A stretch of DNA of 64,000 nt from Ardenticatenaceae bacterium (GTDB lineage: Bacteria > Chloroflexota > Anaerolineae > Promineifilales > Promineifilaceae), in assembly GCA_020634375.1 (NCBI GenBank), contig JACKBX010000009.1:62001-126000 (forward strand), written 5' to 3'. This document shows positions 49,341 to 56,473 of this stretch, in pieces (positions within the stretch are counted from its first letter, which is position 1; each line of letters opens with the position of its first letter). A program made the translations under genes and the position numbers. Below the pieces are notes generated by a model. That model saw only the letters and a program-made list of their open reading frames with translations, ran no database searches and was not told the origin of the DNA.

Positions 49341-50088
49341 CCTCCGCCAACTGCGCCAAAAACCACTTGTCCTCCTCCGTTAGTGGGGCCGTTAGCAGCA
49401 GGTCGGGGCGGCGCTGCCAGGTGCGGCGCAGCGATTGCTCACGCCGCCAGTGGGCAATGTTTGCCGCGTGTCCAGAGCGCAGCACATCAGGGACCTGCCA
49501 GCCGCGAAAGTCGGCCGGTTTGGTGTAATGCGGCCCTTCCAGCAGACCAGTGGCGTGGCTGTCCGTTTCCGCCGCCCCTTCCGCGCCCAACACGCCCGGC
49601 AGCAGCCGCGTGACGGCATCCACCAGTACCATCGCCGCCAGTTCGCCGCCGGTCAGCACATAATCGCCAATCGAAATCTCATCTGTGATGAGATGTTGAC
49701 GCACGCGCTCATCCACCCCTTCGTACCGCCCGCACAGCAGCACCAGCCGCTCATGTTGTGCCAATTCCTGAGCGATGGTTTGGGTGAACGGCCGTCCCTG
49801 CGGCGAAAGAAGAATGAGTGGGGGAGCAAAGGAGCCGGGGGGCTGGGGTGAAATGCCCCCCGGCAAAATGCTTTCTACGGCCGTAAACAACACATCTGGC
49901 TTCAACACCATGCCGCCGCCGCCGCCAAAAGGGGGTTCGTCGGTGACACGGTGCTTGCCCGTCGCGTAGTCGCGGATGTTGTGCAGGTACACTTCAAGCT
50001 GCCCAAGCTCCTGCGCTTTTTTGAGAATACTTTCGTTGAGATAGCCCGGAAACATGCCGGGGAAAAGGGTGAGGATGTCAATGCGCAT
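49318..50088 (-). CDS. trmD: tRNA (guanine-37-N1)-methyltransferase TrmD
   Basis: A 256-residue SPOUT methyltransferase that makes m1G37 in tRNA and prevents frameshifting. MRIDILTLFPGMF at the N-terminus, DEPPFGGGGGMVLKP, LCGRYEGVDERV and GDYVLTGGELAA in the knot identify it. Upstream in-frame codons (to 50124) belong to a repeat-like leader and lack family similarity. The C-terminal six residues derive from the adjacent CAGT repeat. Confidence 0.94.
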   Translation of the reverse strand: MRIDILTLFPGMFPGYLNESILKKAQELGQLEVYLHNIRDYATGKHRVTDEPPFGGGGGMVLKPDVLFTAVESILPGGISPQPPGSFAPPLILLSPQGRPFTQTIAQELAQHERLVLLCGRYEGVDERVRQHLITDEISIGDYVLTGGELAAMVLVDAVTRLLPGVLGAEGAAETDSHATGLLEGPHYTKPADFRGWQVPDVLRSGHAANIAHWRREQSLRRTWQRRPDLLLTAPLTEEDKWFLAQLAEESVNSDQ

Positions 50089-50152
50089 GTGGGAAGTATC
50101 GGGTGTTTGAGTGTTGGGTGTCAAGTGTCAGGTGGGGAGGGTATAATTCCAC

Positions 50153-50222
50153 GAGTCAGCCAATCAGCGTTTCAGCTTGTCAGGCTGACTGGCTGATAGC
50201 CTGATAAGCTGACCAGCTATAA
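50153..50222. repeat. CAGCCAATCAGCGTTTCAGC palindromic repeat
   Basis: GTCAGCCAATCAGCGTTTCAGC words, here in pieces, and their complements lie upstream of rfbD. The family is the same as at 28547-28636. Confidence 0.65.
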
Positions 50223-50234
50223 GGATGGTAATAG

Positions 50235-51071
50235 ATGAAAATTTTGATCACAGGTAATAAAGGGCAATTAGGAACAGCGCTGCAAGCGGTATTAACCGGG
50301 CATGAGGTGACGGGGTTTGATTTGCCAGAGGTGGATATGACGGAGAAGGATGGGTTGTTTACGGCCGTTTCCTCCGCCAACCCCGACCTCATCATCCACT
50401 GTGCGGCCTACACTAATGTGGATGGCTGCGCCAAAGACCCGGCGCTGGCTTATAAAGCCAATGGCCTGGGCACCCAAAACGTAGCCCTGGCTGCTCTGGA
50501 ATTTGGCGCGGAGATGCTGCACGTCAGCACCAACGAGGTTTTTGCTGGCGACCGCCGCGACGGATATGAGGAGTGGATGCCGTTGAATCCGGGGAATGCT
50601 TACGGCCGTTCCAAAGCCGCCGCTGAATTCTATGTGCGCACCCTCTTGCAGCGGGCTTATATCGTGCGCACCGCCTGGCTCTATGCCCCCGGCGGGCGCA
50701 ACTTCATCCACGCTATCCTCAACCGCGCCCGTGAGACCGGGCAGCTGAGTGTGGTCGTAGACGAGGTGGGCAACCCCACCTACGCCAATGATCTGGCGCA
50801 GGCCATCGCCCAACTGATCGAAACGCAGCAGTACGGCACATATCATTTTGTGAACAGCGGTGCAACCTCGCGCTGGGAATTTGCCAACGAGATTTTGCGC
50901 CAGGCCGGGCTGACTGATGTGACCAATACGCCCATTTTTGTGGCCGATTACAAACGCGCTTCTACACCGCCGCCGTATGCCGCCCTGCACAATATTGCCG
51001 GGAAAGCGATTGGCATTGAGTTACGGCCGTGGCAGGAAGCGCTGGCAGAGTACATTCAAGAGTACGCATAA
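50235..51071 (+). CDS. rfbD: dTDP-4-dehydrorhamnose reductase
   Basis: A 278-residue short-chain dehydrogenase of the RmlD type. GNKGQLG near residue 8 is the NAD(P)-binding loop, HCAAYTNVDGCAKDP and STNEVFAGD follow, and the catalytic Tyr and Lys lie in AYGRSKAAAE. It makes dTDP-L-rhamnose from the 4-keto sugar. No other rhamnose synthesis gene is adjacent, but two glycosyltransferases lie 3-5 kb downstream. Confidence 0.9.
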   Translation: MKILITGNKGQLGTALQAVLTGHEVTGFDLPEVDMTEKDGLFTAVSSANPDLIIHCAAYTNVDGCAKDPALAYKANGLGTQNVALAALEFGAEMLHVSTNEVFAGDRRDGYEEWMPLNPGNAYGRSKAAAEFYVRTLLQRAYIVRTAWLYAPGGRNFIHAILNRARETGQLSVVVDEVGNPTYANDLAQAIAQLIETQQYGTYHFVNSGATSRWEFANEILRQAGLTDVTNTPIFVADYKRASTPPPYAALHNIAGKAIGIELRPWQEALAEYIQEYA

Positions 51072-51096
51072 AACGCTTGGCAACAATACTTTCGTA

Positions 51097-51126
51097 TTGC
51101 CATTTAGCCATATCAATTTATATAAT
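51097..51126 (+). promoter_or_regulatory. Promoter of brnT, probably leaderless
   Basis: TTGCCA at 51097-51102, an 18-nt spacer and a perfect TATAAT at 51121-51126, with 6 nt to the ATG at 51133. No Shine-Dalgarno site is present. Confidence 0.65.
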
Positions 51127-51132
51127 ACTGCT

Positions 51133-51429
51133 ATGGGCGCTGGAGAATCCTCAACTTTTGAATGGGATGATGCCAAAGATAGGCAAAATCGTAAAAAACA
51201 TGGCGTTCCGTTCATACAGGCTCAATACGCCTTTGCCGATCCCCATCGTGTCATTCTTGAGGATGTCACGCACAGCTCCGAAACTGAAATGCGATACTTT
51301 TGCATCGGGAAACTGGGTGATGGCATTCTGACGGTCAGATTCACCTATCGTAATGACCGAATTCGTATTTTTGGCGCTGGCTACTGGCGCAAAGGAAAGC
51401 AGATTTATGAACAGCAAAATCAATTATGA
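51133..51429 (+). CDS. brnT: BrnT family ribonuclease toxin
   Basis: A 98-residue BrnT toxin, related in fold to RelE. FEWDDAKDRQNRKKHGVPF is the family start, then TEMRYFCIGKLGDGILTVRF (split here as EMRYFCIGKLGDG) and YRNDRIRIFGAGYWRKGKQ near the end. It cleaves RNA and is neutralised by BrnA. The gene comes before the antitoxin and overlaps it by 23 nt, which is the usual brnT-brnA order. Confidence 0.88.
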   Translation: MGAGESSTFEWDDAKDRQNRKKHGVPFIQAQYAFADPHRVILEDVTHSSETEMRYFCIGKLGDGILTVRFTYRNDRIRIFGAGYWRKGKQIYEQQNQL

Positions 51430-51640
51430 AGATGGGCCAATGGATGAAGTAAAAATTGTGGCTGATTTTCTGCCATCGCCAGAAGAGTTGGCTTTTCGTG
51501 AAGAAACGGTCAAAGTAACCATTGCTCTCAGCCGTTCTAGCGTGGAATTTTTCAAACAAGAAGCCAATAAGTACCACACGCCCTACCAAAAAATGATCCG
51601 TCGTTTGTTAGACGAATATGCACAGCGCCACGCTATCTAA
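51407..51640 (+). CDS. brnA: BrnA family antitoxin
   Basis: A 77-residue protein of the BrnA type with a C-terminal ribbon-helix-helix-like region (VKVTIALSRSSVEFFKQEA and YQKMIRRLLDEYA). BrnA binds the BrnT dimer and usually represses its own operon. It starts inside the brnT gene, with GGAAAGC upstream. Confidence 0.82.
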   Translation: MNSKINYEDGPMDEVKIVADFLPSPEELAFREETVKVTIALSRSSVEFFKQEANKYHTPYQKMIRRLLDEYAQRHAI

Positions 51641-51691
51641 TCGTTTGCACCCATTTCCCGCTCATTTTGACAATTTCAGCAAAAGGTAAAT

Positions 51692-53755
51692 ATGATGAAC
51701 CAACCCCCTATTCCCCCAACTGCCGATGTACGGCCGTACCCCATCACCACCCATAACCACACCCGCGTGGACAACTATTACTGGCTGCGCGAGAAAACCA
51801 ACCCGGATGTGCTGGCCCATTTGGCCGCCGAAAATGCGTATACCCAGGCGATGATGGCCCATACGAAACCATTGCAGGAACAGCTTTACCAGGAATTGGT
51901 CGGCCGCATTCAAGAAACCGACCAGACCGCACCGGTGAAACGCGGCGATTATGTCTACTACTCGCGCACCGAAGCGGGGAAGCAGTACGCCATTCATTGC
52001 CGCCAAAAGGTTGGTGCGGATGTTGAAGAAGTCCTGCTGGATTTGAACCAAATGGCCGCCGAACACGGTTATGATTACCTGGTTTTAGGCGTTTATCATG
52101 TCAGTCCCAATCAAAACTTGCTGGCTTATGCCCTGGACACCGACGGTGCGGAAAACTTCGTGGTTTATTTCAAAGATTTAACCACGGGTGACTTGCTGCC
52201 CGACCAGATTACCCGCGTCAGTTACTCGGCGGAATGGGCCAACGACAGCGCTACCTTTTTCTACACGCGGCAGGATGAGGCCAAGCGCAGTGCCTACCTC
52301 TACCGTCACACGTTGGGCGCAGACCCGGCGGATGACCCGCTGATCTATGCGGAAACGGATGAATTGTACCGCGTGGGCATCGGCAAGACGCGGGACAAGC
52401 GCTATTTGCTGCTAGGGCTGGGCAGCATCGAAACAACCGAATACCGTTTGCTGGATGCAGACGCGCCGTTGAGCGATTTTGTGATGGTGCATCCCCGTGA
52501 GAAGGGGCTGCGCTATGATGTGGCTGGACATCGAGATGGCACGCTGTATCTGGTGACGAATGCGGATGGGGCGACCAATTCCAAAGTGGTGACGACGCTT
52601 GCTGCCACGCCAGGGCGTGCCCATTGGCAAGACCTGATCCCGCATCGCGCTGATGTGAAGGTGGATGATGTGGACGTGTTTAACGATTTTATGGCCGTTT
52701 ACCAGCGCGAAAATGGCCTGAAAACGCTGCGCATTACCGCGTTTGACAGCGGCGAGACGCACACCATCACCTTCCCCGATCCGGTGTACAGTTACACGCA
52801 AAGCGCAAACCCAGAGTTTGCCAGCGATACGTTGCGCTTCACCTATTCGTCGCTGACGACGGCCGATTCTGATATTGATTACAACATGCGCACACGCTCT
52901 TGGGCGGTGGTGAAACAGGTGCCAATATTGGGTGGCTATGATCCGGCCAATTATCAATCGGAGCGGATTTGGGCAACGGCCGTTGACGGCACAAAAATCC
53001 CCATCTCCCTGGTTTATCGCAAGGGGATGCAGCGGGACGGTAACAACCTATGCCATCTGTATGCTTATGGTTCCTATGGCTACAGCACGGAACCCACCTT
53101 TCGCCGCGACCTGCTCAGTCTGATTGATCGCGGCTTCATTTTTGCCATCGCGCACATTCGCGGCGGGCAGGAGATGGGGCGGCAGTGGTACGAGCAGGGC
53201 AAGTACCTGCACAAGAAAAACACCTTTACCGACTTCATCGCCTGCGGGCGGCATCTCATTGCCGAGGGTTACACGCGGCGCGAGAAGTTGGTCATCTCCG
53301 GGCGCAGCGCGGGCGGGCTGTTGATGGGCGCGGTGCTGAATATGGCGCCTGATTTGGCAGATACGGCCGTTGCCGGCGTGCCCTTTGTCGATGTCGTTAC
53401 CACCATGCTCGACGAAACCATCCCCCTCACCGTGCCCGAATTTGAGGAATGGGGCAATCCCAAGAACAAAGAATATTACGACTACATGCTCTCCTATTCG
53501 CCGTATGACAATGTGGAAGCGAACGCCTACCCCAACATCCTCGTCACGGCCGGGCTGAATGACCCGCGCGTGGCCTATTGGGAACCGGCCAAGTGGATAG
53601 CGAAGCTGCGCACGCTCAAGACAGACGACAACCACTTGTTCTTCAAGATTTTTATGGGCGCGGGGCATTTTAGCAGCAGCGGCCGTTATGATCATTTGAA
53701 GGACACGGCGTTTGAGTATGCCTTCATTTTGGATACGTTGAAGATAACCGCTTGA
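51692..53755 (+). CDS. ptrB: Oligopeptidase B (S9 family serine peptidase)
   Basis: A 687-residue prolyl oligopeptidase-family enzyme. The N-terminal about 400 residues form the beta-propeller (start DNYYWLREKTNPDV), the C-terminal part the alpha/beta hydrolase. The nucleophile is in VISGRSAGGLLMG, the His in FMGAGHFSSSGRYD, and the Asp in a GLNDPRVAYWEP segment. Oligopeptidase B cleaves short peptides after Arg or Lys. It has no signal peptide. Confidence 0.92.
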   Translation: MMNQPPIPPTADVRPYPITTHNHTRVDNYYWLREKTNPDVLAHLAAENAYTQAMMAHTKPLQEQLYQELVGRIQETDQTAPVKRGDYVYYSRTEAGKQYAIHCRQKVGADVEEVLLDLNQMAAEHGYDYLVLGVYHVSPNQNLLAYALDTDGAENFVVYFKDLTTGDLLPDQITRVSYSAEWANDSATFFYTRQDEAKRSAYLYRHTLGADPADDPLIYAETDELYRVGIGKTRDKRYLLLGLGSIETTEYRLLDADAPLSDFVMVHPREKGLRYDVAGHRDGTLYLVTNADGATNSKVVTTLAATPGRAHWQDLIPHRADVKVDDVDVFNDFMAVYQRENGLKTLRITAFDSGETHTITFPDPVYSYTQSANPEFASDTLRFTYSSLTTADSDIDYNMRTRSWAVVKQVPILGGYDPANYQSERIWATAVDGTKIPISLVYRKGMQRDGNNLCHLYAYGSYGYSTEPTFRRDLLSLIDRGFIFAIAHIRGGQEMGRQWYEQGKYLHKKNTFTDFIACGRHLIAEGYTRREKLVISGRSAGGLLMGAVLNMAPDLADTAVAGVPFVDVVTTMLDETIPLTVPEFEEWGNPKNKEYYDYMLSYSPYDNVEANAYPNILVTAGLNDPRVAYWEPAKWIAKLRTLKTDDNHLFFKIFMGAGHFSSSGRYDHLKDTAFEYAFILDTLKITA

Positions 53756-53808
53756 GATATGACCGACTGACAATATGCTACAATGAGCAAAAAGTTGCCG
53801 AGGGCATT

Positions 53809-54099
53809 ATGTTGCAACAAGTAACCATTAAAACTCAAGATAAGACCACCTTAAAACCTCTTTTGGTATCAGCCATCACTAACGAAAAGAAAATGGTGCG
53901 ATTTGGACTGGAACGCACACAACAACGGCTGCGTGAATTTGAGCAGGAATTTGGTATGACCTCTGCCGAATTTTTGCAGCGCCTCCTCGCTGCTGAAATT
54001 GAAGAAACGATTGCGTTTACAGACTGGCGGATGGAAATAGGCATGTTGTCGCTGCTAGAAAGCCAGTACCAGGCATTGCAAGATGTTCAACTCGATTGA
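53809..54099 (+). CDS. Small helical protein, putative partner of the DUF6516 gene
   Basis: A 96-residue mostly helical protein. The central part (KKMVRFGLERTQQRLREFEQ, and MTSAEFLQRLLAAEIEET) has no recognised catalytic motif. The stop overlaps the next gene by 17 nt. In other genomes, DUF6516 genes are preceded by a small helical protein in a toxin-antitoxin-like arrangement, so an antitoxin-like role is inferred; the alternative is a chance neighbour. Confidence 0.55.
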   Translation: MLQQVTIKTQDKTTLKPLLVSAITNEKKMVRFGLERTQQRLREFEQEFGMTSAEFLQRLLAAEIEETIAFTDWRMEIGMLSLLESQYQALQDVQLD

Positions 54100-54469
54100 C
54101 GACTATCATCAATCTTTGTTGGATCGTATCAACGCATCGCCCATTGTTCGGTCAGTCAATGTGGTGTTAGATAAGCGCACACTACGAGCTGGATTTATTC
54201 GCGGCGATTTGTTTTTTGCTGATGGTTCGCGGTTGTATTTTCGTGAATTAGTTGAACTTCAATCATCTGTCGTTCGCCATATGTACAGCTACCATTATCA
54301 ACGGGAAGATTTTTCGCTCATATTTCGTTACGATGACACCGCACATTTCCCAAATTTACCTGGTTTCCCCCACCATAAACATGTTGGCGATGAAGTTCAA
54401 TCGGCCGAACCGCCTGATTTGACGGCCGTCCTCCAAGAAATCGAATCCCATTACCCCTTTGAACCCTGA
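54083..54469 (+). CDS. DUF6516 family protein, putative toxin
   Basis: A 128-residue protein of the DUF6516 type: VRSVNVVLDKRTLRAGFIRG, FFADGSRLYFRELVE, YSYHYQREDFSLIFRYDD and FPHHKHVGDE are characteristic. The family is found in toxin-antitoxin-like pairs in bacteria and archaea, but its activity is not known to me. It is coupled to the small upstream gene. Confidence 0.7.
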   Translation: MFNSIDDYHQSLLDRINASPIVRSVNVVLDKRTLRAGFIRGDLFFADGSRLYFRELVELQSSVVRHMYSYHYQREDFSLIFRYDDTAHFPNLPGFPHHKHVGDEVQSAEPPDLTAVLQEIESHYPFEP

Positions 54470-54478
54470 TAATAGCTC

Positions 54479-55444
54479 ATGCCCGTTGCCTCCATCATCA
54501 TTCCGCATTTGAACGGCCGTCACCACCTCGACGATTGCTTTCAATCCCTGCGCCAGCAGACCTTCACCGATTTTGAAGTCATTCTGGTAGATAATGGTTC
54601 TAGCGACGGCACGCAGGCATATGTGCGCGAGCAGTTCCCGGAGGTGCGGCTGCTGGAATTGGGCCAGAATCGCGGTTTCACCGGCGCGTGCAATGCGGGG
54701 TGGCGAGCGGCGAGCGGCGAGTTCATCATTTTGCTGAACAACGACACGGAAGTGGCTCCCGATTGGCTGGCAAATGTGGTAGACGCTTTTGAGCGCCATC
54801 CTGAAGTGGGCAGCATTGCCAGCAAAATGCTGCTTTTTGACAAGCGAGACCATTTGCACACGGCCGGAGACTTTGTGCGCGTGGATGGCATTCCCGGTAA
54901 TCGTGGCGTGTGGCAGAAAGACGAGGGGCAGTTTGACCGCGAGGAGTATGTCTTTAGCGCCTGCGGCGGCTCGGCAGCGTACCGCCAAACGATGTTGGCG
55001 GAAATTGGTTTTCTCGACGACGACTTTTTTTTCTCTTGTGAAGATGTGGACATGGGCTGGCGCGTGAATTTGGTGGGGTGGCGGGTGCTGTATGTGCCAA
55101 CGGCCGTCCTCTACCACAAACTCAAGGCTACAGGGGGGGATGTGACGGGGAGCTATTATGACGGCCGTAACTTCCTCTACCTCATCTGGAAGAACTACCC
55201 TGGCAGTTTGCTGCGCCGTCATTGGCGGCTCATTTTGCGGGCACAGTGGCGCATCACCCAAGAAGCGCTGCGCCATTGGCGCGGTGAAGCGGCACGGGCA
55301 AGGCTGCGCGGGCAGGCCGCCGGACTACTTGGCATCTTCAAAATGTGGCCCAAACGCCGCGCTATTCAGGTCATGCGACGCATTGACGACGAAACCCTGA
55401 CGGCACGCCTCACCCCGGTTGACGATCCCTCTGGCGGCGGGTAA
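54479..55444 (+). CDS. Glycosyltransferase family 2 (rhamnosyltransferase-like)
   Basis: A 321-residue GT-A glycosyltransferase. VASIIIPHLNGRHHLDDCF at the start, VDNGSSDGTQAYV and LLNNDTEV are family 2 motifs, with FFFSCEDVDMGWR as the acceptor-side block. The pattern resembles rhamnosyl- or other transferases of cell surface polysaccharide. It starts just after the DUF6516 gene and ends 90 bp before another glycosyltransferase. Confidence 0.85.
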   Translation: MPVASIIIPHLNGRHHLDDCFQSLRQQTFTDFEVILVDNGSSDGTQAYVREQFPEVRLLELGQNRGFTGACNAGWRAASGEFIILLNNDTEVAPDWLANVVDAFERHPEVGSIASKMLLFDKRDHLHTAGDFVRVDGIPGNRGVWQKDEGQFDREEYVFSACGGSAAYRQTMLAEIGFLDDDFFFSCEDVDMGWRVNLVGWRVLYVPTAVLYHKLKATGGDVTGSYYDGRNFLYLIWKNYPGSLLRRHWRLILRAQWRITQEALRHWRGEAARARLRGQAAGLLGIFKMWPKRRAIQVMRRIDDETLTARLTPVDDPSGGG

Positions 55445-55459
55445 GATTGCCCCCTTTGA

Positions 55460-55520
55460 GAGTAATCAGTAAACAGTATTCAGTTTACCGATTACTGACA
55501 ACTGATTACTGACTACTTTT
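55460..55520. repeat. CAGTAAACAGTATTCAGTTT palindromic repeat
   Basis: AATCAGTAAACAGTATTCAG and complementary CTGACAACTGATTACTGACT words lie between the two glycosyltransferase genes. It is part of the CAGT family. Confidence 0.65.
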
Positions 55521-55533
55521 TACGGTTTTTTTA

Positions 55534-56274
55534 ATGGAACAAGACGACATTTACTTAAGCGTGGTTATTCCCGCCTACAACGAAGAAAAACGCATTACGC
55601 CGACATTGGAATCGGTCTATGATTATTTGTCGCACCAGCCATTTACCTGGGAGGTGTTGGTCGCGTTAGATGGGCCAACAGATGATACGTTAGGTGTCGT
55701 GCAGGCATTTGCCGCTGGTAAACCGCAAGTGCGCTGGCTAAATCGCACTGAAAACAGGGGAAAAGGCTACACGGTACGCGAAGGCATGTTGGCCGCACGG
55801 GGACAAATTCGCCTCTTTATGGATGCGGATAATTCCACAGACATTACCCATTTTGCGCAGATGCAGCCGTTATTTGATGAGGGGAGCGATGTGGTAATTG
55901 GCTCGCGTGATGGCAAAGATGTGTCCGGTGCAAAACAGGCTGTGCCACAGCCCTTTCTGAAGCGGCTGCTGGGTGATGCGGGCAACCTGTTTATTCAGTT
56001 GATGGCTGTGCCGGGAATTTGGGATACGCAATGTGGCTTTAAGGGATTTACGGCCGTTGCCGCCCAACGTATCTTTTCCGTCTCCCAAATAGACCGCTGG
56101 GGATTTGACATGGAAGCGCTAGCCATCGCCCGCAAACTCAAATACCGCATTGCCATTATTGCTACACGCTGGGTAGATGATGCCGACACACATGTTAATT
56201 TGGGCGATTATGTAAATACAGTTTTTGAGGTTTTGCGTGTGCGTTGGCATCTTTTAACGGGTGCATATCAGTAA
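55534..56274 (+). CDS. Glycosyltransferase family 2, dolichyl/polyprenyl-phosphate sugar type
   Basis: A 246-residue GT2 enzyme of the ALG5/DPM-like type. SVVIPAYNEEKRITPTL, RTENRGKGYTVREGML, MDADNSTD and IGSRDGKD precede DTQCGFKGFTAVAAQRIF. It transfers a sugar from a nucleotide to a polyprenyl phosphate. It has no C-terminal TM region, so it is the short form. Other enzymes that would use the lipid-linked sugar are not in the window. Confidence 0.87.
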   Translation: MEQDDIYLSVVIPAYNEEKRITPTLESVYDYLSHQPFTWEVLVALDGPTDDTLGVVQAFAAGKPQVRWLNRTENRGKGYTVREGMLAARGQIRLFMDADNSTDITHFAQMQPLFDEGSDVVIGSRDGKDVSGAKQAVPQPFLKRLLGDAGNLFIQLMAVPGIWDTQCGFKGFTAVAAQRIFSVSQIDRWGFDMEALAIARKLKYRIAIIATRWVDDADTHVNLGDYVNTVFEVLRVRWHLLTGAYQ

Positions 56275-56473
56275 GTTCCCCTGTTTACCCCTTTCATTTT
56301 TGCAACTCAATAATTCCAGTCCCCAATAATCTATATCTAAATTGGGAATTGCCGCTATCAAAATCATCCCATCTTATGCTAAAGTAAAGGGGACATTGTC
56401 CCGAACAAAGCAGCTACAAATTTATCCGCTTGTTGTAAGTAAATGAATATCTCAACCCTGTAATTGGTGTTCC

